A stretch of DNA of 64,000 nucleotides from Marinobacter fuscus (GTDB lineage: Bacteria > Pseudomonadota > Gammaproteobacteria > Pseudomonadales > Oleiphilaceae), in contig NZ_PXNP01000009.1 of NCBI RefSeq assembly GCF_003007675.1, positions 310,001-374,000 on the forward strand, in the 5' to 3' direction. Of the stretch, positions 8,033 through 17,479 are shown piece by piece. The position numbers were made by a program, and so were the translations under genes. Under the pieces are notes generated by a model, which worked only from the letters and a program-made list of their open reading frames with translations, searched no databases and was not told the origin of the DNA. Positions within the stretch are counted from its first letter, which is position 1; the number at the start of each line of letters is the position of its first letter.

Positions 8033-9163
8033 TTACTGGCTTCCCTGGTTCTTGTAATCAAAAATTTCCTTGGGTGTGACCATCTCACCGGTGTTATTGC
8101 CCCAGGCGTTACGCTCGTAGGTAATCACCGCGGCCAGATCCACTTCACTCAACTGGCCGCCAAAGGCCTGCATGGCGGTACCGGATTTGCCATTGACCAC
8201 AATGTCAATGTGGGCGGCCATGTCGCTGGTAGCAATCGGGCTGCCCTTAAGCGCCGGGAATGCGGGCGGCATACCCGTGCCGTCCGGCTGGTGACAGCTG
8301 GCACAGGCGGTCTGGTAGGCTTTTTCGCCACGCACCATCAGCTCGTCCAGCGTCCAGTCTTTCTGGGTCAGCTGGCGCTCTTTTTCGGCCGCTTCACGCT
8401 GCGACGCCACCCAGGCGTTGTACTCTTCCTCGGGCACAGCCTCCACCACCACCGGCATGAAGCCATGGTCTTTGCCGCACAACTCGGTACACTGCCCGCG
8501 GTAGGTACCGGGCTTGTCGACCCGGGTCCAGGTTTCATTGATGAACCCGGGGATGGCGTCTTTCTTCACACCGAAATCGGGCACCCACCAGGAGTGAATG
8601 ACATCGTTGGCGGTCAGCAGGAAGCGCACTTTCTTGCCCACCGGAATAACCAGTGGGTTGTCTACTTCCAGCAGGTAATTTTCGCCCTTGGCCTGGCGGT
8701 TCTCGATTTGCGCCCGGGGCGTGGAAAGACTGGAGAAGTAACCAAAGTCTTCGTTGATGTATTCGTACTGCCAGCGCCACTGGTACCCGGTCACTTTGAT
8801 GTCCACATCCGACTCGGTGGTGTCGTACATCTCGATCAGGGTGGCGGTGGCGGGAATCGCCATGGCCACCAGAATGGCGAACGGGATGATGGTCCAGATC
8901 ACCTCGATCACGGTGTGCTCATGGAAGTTGGCCGCCTTGTGGCCCCTGGACTTTCTGTGAGCAAAGATCGACCAGAACATGACTCCGAACACCACCACGC
9001 CGATCACGACGCAGATCCAGAGAATGGTCATGTGAAGGCTGAAAATCTGGTTACTGATGCCGGTGACCCCGGGCGTCATGTTCATGGTCCAGTCGGCCAT
9101 GACCACAGACGATGACGACAGACCGGCAGCGAGGGCGGTGGCCCGCTTGGCATACGCACGCAT
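8033..9163 (-). CDS. coxB: Cytochrome c oxidase subunit II with fused cytochrome c domain
   Basis: This 376-residue caa3-like subunit II has a signal/anchor region, two membrane helices (about residues 43-68 and 86-108) and a periplasmic cupredoxin domain with the CuA ligands H190, C225, E227, C229, H233 and M236 (YRGQCTELCGKDHGFM). A C-terminal class I cytochrome c domain carries the heme motif CASCH at 287-291. The extra cytochrome domain means electrons can be taken up directly by the subunit. It is the first gene of the minus-strand cluster; the promoter should lie in 9164-9369. The C-terminal fusion is common in Pseudomonas and Marinobacter. Confidence 0.97.
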   Translation of the reverse strand: MRAYAKRATALAAGLSSSSVVMADWTMNMTPGVTGISNQIFSLHMTILWICVVIGVVVFGVMFWSIFAHRKSRGHKAANFHEHTVIEVIWTIIPFAILVAMAIPATATLIEMYDTTESDVDIKVTGYQWRWQYEYINEDFGYFSSLSTPRAQIENRQAKGENYLLEVDNPLVIPVGKKVRFLLTANDVIHSWWVPDFGVKKDAIPGFINETWTRVDKPGTYRGQCTELCGKDHGFMPVVVEAVPEEEYNAWVASQREAAEKERQLTQKDWTLDELMVRGEKAYQTACASCHQPDGTGMPPAFPALKGSPIATSDMAAHIDIVVNGKSGTAMQAFGGQLSEVDLAAVITYERNAWGNNTGEMVTPKEIFDYKNQGSQ

Positions 9164-9369
9164 ACTGTGTCTCCACAGAGTGTTATTCTTGTCGGATTTT
9201 GCGTTATCGCTCCGGAAAACCGGGGGTATGGTCGCGAAGCCCCTGAGGCCCGGAGTAAAAGCCTGCTTACGGATACATCAAAATCGAGTATAGACACAGA
9301 TCAAAAAAAGACTAAAAACGCATTAAACCTAAATGGGATAACAACGCCGTTTTGAGAGAGTTTAAGAAT

Positions 9370-10695
9370 ATGTGGCCGAATTTCAGCACCATTGACCGGC
9401 GGCTGTGGGTTCTGGCCTGGCCCTTGATGCTGACCAATCTGACCGTGCCTCTGCTGGGCCTGGTCGACACGGCCGTACTCGGCCATCTGGACAGCCCGGA
9501 ATACCTGGGCGCCGTGGCCATCGGCGCCAACCTGTTCAGCATTTTGTACTGGACCTTCGGCTTTATGCGCATGGGCACCACCGGGCTGGCGGCCCAGGCC
9601 TGGGGCAAACGGGATCGCTTCGCCCAGACTGCCCTGCTGCTGCGCTCCCTGCTGCTGGCAGTTGGCATCGGGCTGTTGCTGATCCTGTTCCACCGGCCAC
9701 TGATTGCCATCGGGCTGCAGTTGATGGACCCCAGCCCGGACGTGACCGGGCTGGCCGCTGAATATGCCGCCATTCGCATCTGGAGCGCACCCGCGGTGCT
9801 GTGCCAGTACACCCTGGTGGGCTGGCTGATTGGCACCCAGTTTCCCCGAGGGCCGATGGTGATGCTGATTGTCGCCAATGGCATCAACATCGTTCTGGAC
9901 GTGTTGTTTGTTACCGTTCTGGGCTGGAACAGCCGGGGCGTGGCCATAGCCACGGTGATGGCCGAATACAGTGCTGCCGCCATCGGCGTTCTGATTGTGC
10001 TGCGCCGGGTTCCCACAGGCCAGGCGCTGTCCCGGGAGCTTCTGGGCAGGCTGGCGGATTACCTGCGCATTCTTCAGGTAAACCGCTATATCATGGTGCG
10101 CACCATTGCGCTGCTGCTGGCGCTGGCTTTTTTTACCGCCCAGGGCGCGCGCCAGGGTGACGTGGTACTGGCGGCAAACGCGGTGCTGATCACCTTCCTG
10201 CTGATTATCTCCAACGCTCTGGATGGTTTTGCCAATGCCGCCGAAGCCTTGATCGGCGAAGCCGTTGGTCTGAACAGCCAGCGCAGGTTCCGACAGGTAT
10301 TTTTCAGCGCTCTGCGCTGGTCAATCTGGGGTGCGTTGATTCTGACCCTTGGCTTTGTGCTGGGTGGCCACTGGCTGATCAGCCTGCTGACCGGGATCGA
10401 AGAAGTCCGGCATACCGCCTGGCAATACCTGCCCTGGCTCTGCCTGCTGCCCTTTACCGCCGTGTGGGGGTTTCTGTTCGACGGCGTGTTTATTGGCGCC
10501 ACCCGCACCCGTGAAATGCAAAACACCATGCTGTTTTCTGCCGTGTGCGTGTTCCTGCCGGTGTGGTGGCTAACCTCCGGGTGGGGCAACCACGGGCTCT
10601 GGCTATCCCTGATCAGCCTGATGTTGGCCCGGGCCGCCAGCATGGGTTGGTTGTGCTGGCGTTACACCAGGGATGGCAAGTGGTTTCTCCGGTAA
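9370..10695 (+). CDS. dinF: MATE family multidrug exporter, DinF type
   Basis: This is a 441-residue polytopic protein of the multidrug and toxic compound extrusion family. The first half has LAWPLMLTNLTVPLLGLVDTAVLGHL, the DinF-subfamily opening, followed by about twelve helices. Such exporters use a sodium or proton gradient to remove cationic compounds. ATG 9370 (MWPNFSTIDRRL) follows a GAGAG purine stretch; a TTG six codons earlier is also in frame but less likely. It is divergent from coxB and alone on its strand. In E. coli dinF belongs to the LexA regulon, but I see no LexA box just upstream here. Confidence 0.88.
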   Translation: MWPNFSTIDRRLWVLAWPLMLTNLTVPLLGLVDTAVLGHLDSPEYLGAVAIGANLFSILYWTFGFMRMGTTGLAAQAWGKRDRFAQTALLLRSLLLAVGIGLLLILFHRPLIAIGLQLMDPSPDVTGLAAEYAAIRIWSAPAVLCQYTLVGWLIGTQFPRGPMVMLIVANGINIVLDVLFVTVLGWNSRGVAIATVMAEYSAAAIGVLIVLRRVPTGQALSRELLGRLADYLRILQVNRYIMVRTIALLLALAFFTAQGARQGDVVLAANAVLITFLLIISNALDGFANAAEALIGEAVGLNSQRRFRQVFFSALRWSIWGALILTLGFVLGGHWLISLLTGIEEVRHTAWQYLPWLCLLPFTAVWGFLFDGVFIGATRTREMQNTMLFSAVCVFLPVWWLTSGWGNHGLWLSLISLMLARAASMGWLCWRYTRDGKWFLR

Positions 10696-10863
10696 TCCCG
10701 GCGGCGATGCCAGAACCCTGTGCAATGGCCGTGTTTATTAAATTATTACCACGGGCCGCACAGGGGGAAATCTTGGCTACACTTGTCAAAAAAGGCAGGC
10801 CGGTTGCGGTAGCCCGCCACGTTGTGCCTGCCACGGCTTTTCCCCGACAACACAGGAGGCGCC

Positions 10864-11553
10864 TTGCGTCCTCAATTTTTAAAAACACCGGCAACTCCTG
10901 CAATGACACCACAGATCGTACTTGAGATTATCGATCAGGCCCGGCGTCAGGAGGCACGCTCCGGCGCGTTCCTGCAACAGCTGAAGAGCACCTGTGCCCG
11001 CCTGCCGGAATCGGTGGTGGTAGACGGCTATCAACCCGCCACTTCGCTCTTCCAGTTTGCTGTGGAGTACATCGAAATGGCTCCCCGGCTAGTAGAGTGC
11101 GTGGATGCCTGTGCCCGGGAAGCCGGTGTCAGCCGCCTGTTCCAACCCTTTCTGGATGCGGCCATCCGCTACTTTACCCAGCCCTCGGTATTACTGGTTC
11201 GGTTTGACGGCCTGGACGGCTTGCTGATCCGGGCCTATCTGTGTCATCGGCTGATGGAAGAAATGCACGACAGCAACCGGTCGATCCGCGCCAGCGAGTT
11301 GATCGACCTGGAGGCCACTCGGGCCAACCTGCTGGCACACGAACTGATTGGCGAACCTTTCGCCAATGAACTGGACGATTCCATTACCGTCACTGTGCTG
11401 CAAATTGCCGGAACGCCGGATTATTATAATCTCGATCTGGATCCCTTCATTGATCAGGTGAATAATCGCGCCTGGGACTGGATGCGCCAGTACTGGGAGA
11501 GCCTGCTTGAGCGCAATCACATCCACTTTTCCCTGGGGTCCGGCTATTTCTGA
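10864..11553 (+). CDS. Conserved-looking protein of unknown function
   Basis: I do not recognise this protein. It is about 229 residues, acidic, with no signal peptide or membrane helix, and looks largely alpha-helical. Start: TTG 10864 lies four bases after a perfect AGGAGG (10854-10859), which beats the later ATG 10903 that has no ribosome site. Visible features are an N-terminal helix with IIDQARRQEARSGAFLQQL, a central stretch around LDGLLIRAYLCHRLMEEMHD, and a C-terminal WDWMRQYWESLLERNHIHF. The codon use matches neighbouring core genes, so it is a real resident gene. It is followed by a possible 39-residue peptide and a DoxX gene on the same strand. Confidence 0.7.
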   Translation: MRPQFLKTPATPAMTPQIVLEIIDQARRQEARSGAFLQQLKSTCARLPESVVVDGYQPATSLFQFAVEYIEMAPRLVECVDACAREAGVSRLFQPFLDAAIRYFTQPSVLLVRFDGLDGLLIRAYLCHRLMEEMHDSNRSIRASELIDLEATRANLLAHELIGEPFANELDDSITVTVLQIAGTPDYYNLDLDPFIDQVNNRAWDWMRQYWESLLERNHIHFSLGSGYF

Positions 11554-11567
11554 CAGCTGTAAACGGA

Positions 11568-11687
11568 ATGAACCTTATCAACAAGCTGACACTTCCAGAG
11601 ACCGGCCCGGATCCCGCCAGAGACCTTGCAAGGGTGGCCGGGGAACTGGCCGCCCGCCGGCAGGAACTCATGCCACGCCAAGTCTGA
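11568..11687 (+). CDS. Possible small protein (39 residues)
   Basis: This is a short open frame from ATG 11568 to TGA 11687, 14 bases downstream of the previous gene. The peptide starts MNLINKLTLPETGPDP and continues with a helical, arginine-rich part (ARDLARVAGELAARRQEL). There is no strong ribosome site, so translation would have to be coupled to the upstream gene. Composition is plausible for a real small helical protein, but the length is too short to exclude chance. No family recognised. Confidence 0.35.
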   Translation: MNLINKLTLPETGPDPARDLARVAGELAARRQELMPRQV

Positions 11688-11755
11688 TAAACTCCCGCGC
11701 ACACCGTTTCACCCGGGCCAGCTCAAACCCGGCCTGACCAACAGGAGTATCCATC

Positions 11756-12142
11756 TTGCTCGACAATGCTGATCTCGGAAAGCTGATCCTCAGGGTAACT
11801 CTCGGGGGGCTGCTGCTGTTTCACGGTATCGCAAAACTGTTCAACGGCATCGGTTTTATCGAAAGCCAGCTGGCCAGCCACCACCTGCCCACGGTACTGG
11901 CCTACGGCGTTTACATCGGCGAGATCATTGCCCCGCTGATGGTTTTGCTGGGCTACCACACCCGCATCGGCGCCCTGATCATCATCTTCAACATGATCGT
12001 TGCCATTGCCCTGGTGCATGGTCACCAGCTTCTTGCCCTCAGCAGCAACGGCGGCTGGGCATTGGAGCTGCAGGGTTTCTTCCTGTTCAATGCCCTGGCT
12101 CTGGTGTTTCTTGGCCCGGGCCGATACAAGCTTAAAAGCTGA
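11756..12142 (+). CDS. DoxX family membrane protein
   Basis: This is a 128-residue protein with four hydrophobic helices and the DoxX family pattern: LGKLILRVTLGGLLLFHGIAKL at the start, IIAPLMVLLGYHTRIGALI in the middle, and a GWALELQGFFLFNALALVFLGPGRY ending (given here as the gene's last third). It starts with TTG at 11756 behind a GGAG motif (AACAGGAGT) at proper spacing. DoxX proteins are inner-membrane proteins linked in some bacteria to redox or thiol homeostasis; their reaction is unclear. It converges with the diguanylate cyclase gene, with 13 bases between the stops. Confidence 0.88.
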   Translation: MLDNADLGKLILRVTLGGLLLFHGIAKLFNGIGFIESQLASHHLPTVLAYGVYIGEIIAPLMVLLGYHTRIGALIIIFNMIVAIALVHGHQLLALSSNGGWALELQGFFLFNALALVFLGPGRYKLKS

Positions 12143-12155
12143 ACCGGGCCACCGC

Positions 12156-13949
12156 TCAGGGCCTCGGCGTCACCGGTTGTGGCTGCCAGGCTTCAACCCG
12201 GTTACGGCCCGCATCCTTGGCGGCATACAAAGCCTCATCGGCCCGCCGCACCAGCTCCTGGGTATGGGTGTCGGCAGACGGTGCCAAAGTGGCCACGCCA
12301 ACGCTGATGGTCAGGTGAACCGGTGCCGCCTGCTCACCGCTGTTCACCGGTGTCGCCGCCACTGCCGTGCGCATCTGCTCGGCCACCCGCCGGGCACCGG
12401 CCAGGTCGGTTGCGGGCAAGAGAACCGCAAATTCCTCACCACCGTAGCGGGCGACCAGATCCCCGGAGCGCTGGGTACCGTTTTTCAGAATCCAGGCCAG
12501 CGCCACCAGGCAATCATCCCCCACCAGGTGGCCACGCTCGTCATTCACCGCCTTGAAGTGGTCAATGTCGATCATCAACAGGCTCAATTTATGCCCGTGC
12601 CGCAAAGCCCGGTGCCACTCGGCTTCCAGTTTTTCGTCAAACTGCCTGCGGTTCGCTACCCGGGTAAGGCCGTCGGTCAGACTGATGGCCCGCAACTGTT
12701 CGTTGGCCCGCTGTAATTCCTCGGTACGCTCCCGAACCCGGGTTTCCAGCGTGAGATTGGCCTGCCGCTGTACGTCCAGCAAATGCTCCTGGGCCTCAAG
12801 CCTGCGCTTGCGCTCGATGTTGATGCGATAGGCCAGCGCCAGGGACAACAGAATCACCTCCAGTGCCACACCGGCCTGGGGTGCCAGCTCTGTCCAGGGG
12901 CTTCGCGGTATCCAGCCAAGTTTGCTCACCGCCAGCACCAGGTGCCCCAGCAGCAAGGGTGTCCAGGCCAGCACATAAAAGCCCCCGAGAATCTGGCCAC
13001 TGCGCCAGACCGCCAGCCCGACTACCCAGGCGGCCAGCGTAACCGCAGCGCCCAGTGCGCTCACCAGAACAATACCGCTCTGATAGCTGCCAACAAAACC
13101 ATAGCCAACGCTGAACAGACTGATTACCAGCAACCCCTGCAACACCCGATAGCCTGCCGGGGCAAAGCGCTTTACCGACAAGAAATGGATAATAAACAAC
13201 AGAACCGTAGACAAGGCCAGGCCAACTGCAGGTGCCGTAAAGTACCGGTTTATGGAAGGCGAATCGGGCCAGAGCCACTGAAACAGCAAGCCGTTGAAAT
13301 TGAGTTGCACCGCGCCCGTGCACAGTACCGCCAAAACGTACCAGAGATAGGCCTGATGGCGAACCATCAGGTACAGAATCAAATTATAGAACGCCAGAGC
13401 TACCACAATGCCCAGGAACATCGCCTGCCAGCCGTAGGCAATCTGTTCGTTGGCCAGAAACTGTGCCGACGGGGTAATGGCAACGGGAATCTGCACCGAG
13501 CCGCCGGTTTTCACCCGAATCCACGCGGTCAGCGGCTCGGTATGGGAGGGCACCAGAAAAACAAAATTGCGGTGAATAATCGGCCGGCTGCTGAAAGGCA
13601 GGGTATCACCGGTCTGGTAAGACTGGACAATCTCTCCGGCCTGCTCCCAGTAAACCGACACTTCATCCAGTAAAGGGTAGCCAACTTCCAGAATCCGGTT
13701 GGCAGAATCCGGGGCAACGGCTACCCGCAGCCAAAACGCACGGTCGCTGAAACCCTGATTCAGAACATCCCCCGCAGCCACGGTTTGCCAGGGTTCAGCG
13801 GCACCCGCCCGGATTGCGCTCAGATTATCCTCACTCCCCGCTGCCGTGCGCCACTCGAACGCAACCGGAGCCCCATGGCCAACAAGCGGCAGGGTGGCCA
13901 TCAGTACCACAAAGAATAGGCAAAAAAACCGGGATATGCGCCCGTTCAT
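12156..13949 (-). CDS. Diguanylate cyclase with 7TM-DISM sensor
   Basis: This is a protein of about 597 residues. A signal peptide (residues 4-26) is followed by an extracellular 7TMR-DISMED2 domain, a seven-helix 7TM-DISM region (about residues 175-380), a short coiled coil and a C-terminal GGDEF domain. The active site reads RYGGEEF, an accepted variant of GGDEF, and RSGD five residues before it is an RxxD inhibitory site for product feedback. It should make cyclic di-GMP in response to a periplasmic ligand. ATG 13949 follows a GAGAG stretch; a TTG at 13976 is also in frame. The trigger is unknown. Confidence 0.93.
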   Translation of the reverse strand: MNGRISRFFCLFFVVLMATLPLVGHGAPVAFEWRTAAGSEDNLSAIRAGAAEPWQTVAAGDVLNQGFSDRAFWLRVAVAPDSANRILEVGYPLLDEVSVYWEQAGEIVQSYQTGDTLPFSSRPIIHRNFVFLVPSHTEPLTAWIRVKTGGSVQIPVAITPSAQFLANEQIAYGWQAMFLGIVVALAFYNLILYLMVRHQAYLWYVLAVLCTGAVQLNFNGLLFQWLWPDSPSINRYFTAPAVGLALSTVLLFIIHFLSVKRFAPAGYRVLQGLLVISLFSVGYGFVGSYQSGIVLVSALGAAVTLAAWVVGLAVWRSGQILGGFYVLAWTPLLLGHLVLAVSKLGWIPRSPWTELAPQAGVALEVILLSLALAYRINIERKRRLEAQEHLLDVQRQANLTLETRVRERTEELQRANEQLRAISLTDGLTRVANRRQFDEKLEAEWHRALRHGHKLSLLMIDIDHFKAVNDERGHLVGDDCLVALAWILKNGTQRSGDLVARYGGEEFAVLLPATDLAGARRVAEQMRTAVAATPVNSGEQAAPVHLTISVGVATLAPSADTHTQELVRRADEALYAAKDAGRNRVEAWQPQPVTPRP

Positions 13950-14106
13950 CGGTCTCTCATTTTCCGGCAGGGACAAGTTGAACTACACTATGCACTGGCA
14001 ACCGGCCCGGATCAGCCAACTGCCGATACTTCGAGTGTAGCCGGATATCCCGGCTACGGCTGCCATTTCCGCAAGTTCTTCCTCCGACTCACGCAGAGTA
14101 ACCAGC

Positions 14107-14340
14107 ATGTCTGAACGCAAACAAAAGGTACAACCCGGCCGCTACCGCCACTATAAAGGTAAGGATTACGAAGTCATCGGTGTCGCCCATCACAGCGAAA
14201 CCGAAGAACCCCTGGTGGTGTACCGGTGCCTGTACGGCGACTACAGCCTCTGGGTAAGACCACTGGCCATGTTCCGGGAAACCGTCGACGTTGCTGGCGA
14301 ACAGGTTCCGCGCTTCATGCCGCTCAGCGAGAATCCGTGA
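14107..14340 (+). CDS. DUF1653 domain-containing protein
   Basis: This is a 77-residue protein covering one DUF1653 domain: PGRYRHYKGKDYEVIGVAHH, then EPLVVYRCLYGDYSLWVRPLAMF, and FMPL near the end. The domain is a small beta-rich fold found across bacteria, often annotated as a cell-surface or stress protein; function is unknown. The conserved YRHYKG and LWVRP elements are intact. It sits alone between a divergent cyclase gene and the antiporter gene 113 bases downstream. Confidence 0.9.
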   Translation: MSERKQKVQPGRYRHYKGKDYEVIGVAHHSETEEPLVVYRCLYGDYSLWVRPLAMFRETVDVAGEQVPRFMPLSENP

Positions 14341-14453
14341 GAACCCGACCTCTTTTGACTGCTGCGTTCATTTCCTGCACATTACCGACCTTTTCGTGAT
14401 GGCCGCGCGCTGAATAGTCGCTGGTCTGCAGTCCAAACCTACCGGAGTTAGCC

Positions 14454-15773
14454 ATGAATGCCGTTGTAGCCGCGGTACTGGTCATGCTCGTACTGAGCCT
14501 GTGCCGTATCCATGTTGTTGTTGCCCTGATCATCGGAGCCGTGTCCGGCGGCCTGATTGCCGGGATGTCCCTGGAAGCCACCATTAACGCCTTCAATAGC
14601 GGCCTGGGCGGAGGTGCCACCGTCGCCCTGTCTTACGCCACCCTGGGTGCCTTTGCCGTCGCCATCGGCAAATCCGGCCTGGCCCATGCCCTGGCGGACA
14701 AAGCGCTGGCCATGGTCGGCAAACAACAAGATGGCGCCAGCAACGGCCTGCGGTTCATGATCATTGGTCTGCTGGTGGCCATTGCCATGTCGTCCCAGAA
14801 CATTCTGCCGATTCACATTGCCTTCATTCCGCTGGTGGTACCGCCGCTGCTGTATGTGATGGCGAAACTGCACATGGACCGGCGGCTGGTGGCCTGTGCG
14901 CTCACCTTTGGTCTGATCACACCCTACATGTTCCTGCCGGTGGGCTTTGGCGGTATTTATCTGAAGGAAATCCTGCTGGCCAACGTCACCGACAATGGTG
15001 TCGACGTATCGGGCCTGAGCGTGATGTCGGCAATGGCGCTGCCGGCACTGGGCATGCTCGTGGGCCTGTTGATCGCGGTGTTTTTCAGCTATCGCGGTGG
15101 CCGCGGCTACGACCTCAAGCGCATCGAACAGACCGAGCGGGTGGATGTGAAGTACAGCCCGAAAACCCTGGTCATGGCGCTGGTCGCCATTGTCGTCGCC
15201 TTCGTAGTTCAGCTCTGGCTGGGCTCGATGATTCTGGGCGCCCTGGCGGGCTTTGTGCTGTTCAATCTGTCCGGCGTGGTGAAGTGGAAAGAGGCCGATG
15301 ACCTGTTCACCGAAGGCATGAAGATGCTGGCGATGATTGGCTTCATCATGATTGCCGCCAACGGCTTTGCCGAGGTGATGCGGGAAACCGGCGAAATCGC
15401 CAGCCTGGTGGAGAGCTCGGTGGGTGCCATCGGCGACAACAAAGCCCTGGCGGCGTTGCTGATGCTCGCGGTGGGCCTGCTGATTACCATCGGTATCGGC
15501 TCGTCCTTCTCTACCATTCCCATCATCGCCGCACTCTATGTGCCGCTGGCGCTGCAGCTGGGCTTCAGCCCGCTGGCGATTGTCGCTCTGGTGGGTACCG
15601 CTGGTGCGCTGGGTGACGCGGGCTCACCGGCGTCTGACTCCACCCTCGGGCCAACCGCGGGCCTGAACGTGGATGGCCAGCACAACCACATCTGGGACAC
15701 CGTGGTGCCCACCTTCCTGCACTACAACCTGCCACTGCTTGCCTTCGGCTGGCTGGCAGCCATGGTGCTCTGA
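14454..15773 (+). CDS. Na+/H+ antiporter family protein (YuiF-like)
   Basis: This 439-residue membrane protein has about eleven helices, belonging to the NhaC-related ion transporter superfamily. The end, [21 protein letters not shown], and [22 protein letters not shown] in the first third are typical of the YuiF-like branch. The polar segment GDAGSPASD in a membrane region is likely part of the ion or substrate path. Members are annotated as sodium/proton antiporters, but some relatives carry amino acids, so the substrate is uncertain. ATG 14454 follows a GGAG-type ribosome site. A weak 6-bp hairpin follows at 15798-15822. Confidence 0.85.
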   Translation: MNAVVAAVLVMLVLSLCRIHVVVALIIGAVSGGLIAGMSLEATINAFNSGLGGGATVALSYATLGAFAVAIGKSGLAHALADKALAMVGKQQDGASNGLRFMIIGLLVAIAMSSQNILPIHIAFIPLVVPPLLYVMAKLHMDRRLVACALTFGLITPYMFLPVGFGGIYLKEILLANVTDNGVDVSGLSVMSAMALPALGMLVGLLIAVFFSYRGGRGYDLKRIEQTERVDVKYSPKTLVMALVAIVVAFVVQLWLGSMILGALAGFVLFNLSGVVKWKEADDLFTEGMKMLAMIGFIMIAANGFAEVMRETGEIASLVESSVGAIGDNKALAALLMLAVGLLITIGIGSSFSTIPIIAALYVPLALQLGFSPLAIVALVGTAGALGDAGSPASDSTLGPTAGLNVDGQHNHIWDTVVPTFLHYNLPLLAFGWLAAMVL

Positions 15774-16003
15774 CTCGGGGTTTGACCCTCTGTTCACGCA
15801 GCCTGCCGGTTTTGGGGGCTGCAAGGTCATGCTAGATCTTTCTGGTGGAAGAACCATTTACTTCGATCAGAACCCACTACCTAAACACAAACAACGGCTA
15901 CCGCTAGGCAATAACAAGAATTTCACCCACCAAAAACTTGCGCCCGCTCGTTAAACCAATTATTTTCAACAACGTTGATTGTCATTCAAGGATGTAGTGT
16001 TCA

Positions 16004-16525
16004 ATGAAACGGATATTCACGCTATTACTACTGCTGGCCTTTTCCATGTCATCACACTCTCATATCGAGACTGTGCAGTTTGAAGGTTTGTCTTTTCCGA
16101 TTGCCCCTGCTTGGTTCAACTTAACGATTACGTCTTTCGGCTTTGGTCTGAACATTGACAAAGTTAACCGGCCAACAGGGCACGGGACACTGTCAGCATC
16201 TTCACTAGACCCTGACGATTACATTATTGAACTGGAGAGTGGTGAAGAGATTTCAACTGTCACACTGTTGAAGAACTTCTTGCAGGGACATCACGTTACT
16301 GATGTAGCACCATCCAACATAGCGTCAGCTATCAGCGCAGGCTTTTCAAGCGCTAGCCAACTCAAGCGCGATGATCTTGTAATTTTTCTTGAAGAAGAGC
16401 CCTACCTGCCTAACCAGTTTAAGGCTTATATCATTCCCAAAAACCGCGATATTGTCGAGATTTCTGCAACGATGGATCGCCGCAGTTTTTCCAATTACTT
16501 GATGAAAATTCAACCAGTCGAGTAA
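16004..16525 (+). CDS. Secreted or periplasmic protein of unknown function
   Basis: I do not recognise this 173-residue protein. It begins with a clear signal peptide (MKRIFTLLLLLAFSMSSHS, cleavage likely near residue 19) and has no later membrane helix. The middle is rich in serine and acidic residues, and the C-terminal part (FKAYIIPKNRDIVEISATMD) looks like a beta-strand pair. The coding DNA is clearly richer in A and T than the flanking genes, and codon use differs, which suggests recent acquisition together with the next gene 16 bases downstream. Confidence 0.7.
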   Translation: MKRIFTLLLLLAFSMSSHSHIETVQFEGLSFPIAPAWFNLTITSFGFGLNIDKVNRPTGHGTLSASSLDPDDYIIELESGEEISTVTLLKNFLQGHHVTDVAPSNIASAISAGFSSASQLKRDDLVIFLEEEPYLPNQFKAYIIPKNRDIVEISATMDRRSFSNYLMKIQPVE

Positions 16526-16541
16526 AAAATAAGGATATCAC

Positions 16542-16898
16542 ATGCTAGATCAAGAAGATCTTGAGAACCTACAATTCATACTTAAACAGATGTATCCAGA
16601 TATAAAAGAGTTCGAAAACAAAGAGCCAACAATTCGAACCATGGAGATATATCTTCGCGCCTTGAAGGGCAACTTGTTCTGCCATCAGGCTATGACAGAA
16701 TTAACAACAGGTTTAGTAGCTGGCCCGGGCGGCTACCTTTACCGCGGCCCAATGAAGCGGCTTGTTAGAAAGATATTAAAAAAGGTTCGAGATCAGTATC
16801 GCGAAAAAGGCCTTAACTTTTACATTTGCAACCAAGCTGTAAAATTAAAGTATCGATCTCCTCTAACTCTATCTTTGAAAGGAAATCCTGGCGCATAA
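16542..16898 (+). CDS. Unknown small basic protein, AT-rich gene
   Basis: This 118-residue protein has no recognised family. The N-terminal half is acidic and helical (EDLENLQFILKQMYPDIKEF), and the C-terminal half is basic (MKRLVRKILKKVRDQYREKG). There is no signal peptide or membrane helix. ATG 16542 lies 16 bases after the stop of the upstream signal-peptide protein, with an AAGGA motif before it, so the two are probably co-transcribed. Base composition is as AT-rich as its partner and unlike the core genes on both sides. Confidence 0.65.
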   Translation: MLDQEDLENLQFILKQMYPDIKEFENKEPTIRTMEIYLRALKGNLFCHQAMTELTTGLVAGPGGYLYRGPMKRLVRKILKKVRDQYREKGLNFYICNQAVKLKYRSPLTLSLKGNPGA

Positions 16899-17171
16899 CG
16901 GTTCTATCTAAAAAATCATACATTAGAAAATGTGTGAGCCTCTCCAGTGTTATATAAGCAAAGATGCTCACTTTTCAAGTGTAATATGTATAGCGCGGGG
17001 CTGCTCAAGACGCCTATCAGGTATCGCCTTTTTGAGGCACTACGAAGATTGCAGAGCTTTGGCAGTGCTTCATTTCATGATTTGATATTGAGGCCGTGGG
17101 GAGTTTTTTTTCCCAGAAGAAAAATATATCGCCGCGGCCTCGAACACCTCCACACCAGCAGGCTAAAGTCT

Positions 17172-17423
17172 TTAGTCCTCACTCCCAGCCTTAAAGAAAA
17201 CAACCTGCTTAACCGTGTGATCATCAGTGTTATCACGCTGATTAACCCGAGTCTCCAGTTCAGGATTTTCAGGCTGCTCAGCATCCGATATGGCATCGGT
17301 GAAACCGCAAGCTACACACTCACGAATTTGCTCGTCGTTGTCGTCGGTGAACATCATAATCTTGTCCATCTCCGCGCAACGGGGACAAACCGCACCGGCT
17401 ATAAAACGCTTTGGGGTCGCCAT
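17172..17423 (-). CDS. yheV: YheV family putative zinc ribbon protein
   Basis: This is an 83-residue protein with two cysteine pairs, CPRC near residue 14 and CVAC near residue 36, forming a zinc ribbon, followed by an acidic tail. ATG 17423 (MATPKRFIAGAVCPRC) follows GGAGGTACGTT, a strong ribosome site. YheV proteins are small and uncharacterised. It lies 56 bases downstream of prlC on the same strand, the same neighbour that I recall in Pseudomonas, so they likely share a transcript. Confidence 0.9.
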   Translation of the reverse strand: MATPKRFIAGAVCPRCAEMDKIMMFTDDNDEQIRECVACGFTDAISDAEQPENPELETRVNQRDNTDDHTVKQVVFFKAGSED

Positions 17424-17479
17424 AACGTACCTCCAGATTAAAGTCTCCGGTGGCTGCAGAACCACCGGAATGGATTGGC

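Noticed and set aside
7997..9115. Long plus-strand open frame (372 codons) opposite coxB
   Set aside because: It is the antisense of a certain oxidase gene and its translation is histidine- and glycine-rich, typical of a GC-rich shadow frame.
9164..9369. LexA box for dinF
   Set aside because: I found no CTGT-N8-ACAG pattern in the region just upstream of dinF.
16947..17441. Open frame in the AT-rich gap running into yheV
   Set aside because: It overlaps the real yheV gene on the other strand, lacks a ribosome site, and its sequence has no protein-like pattern.
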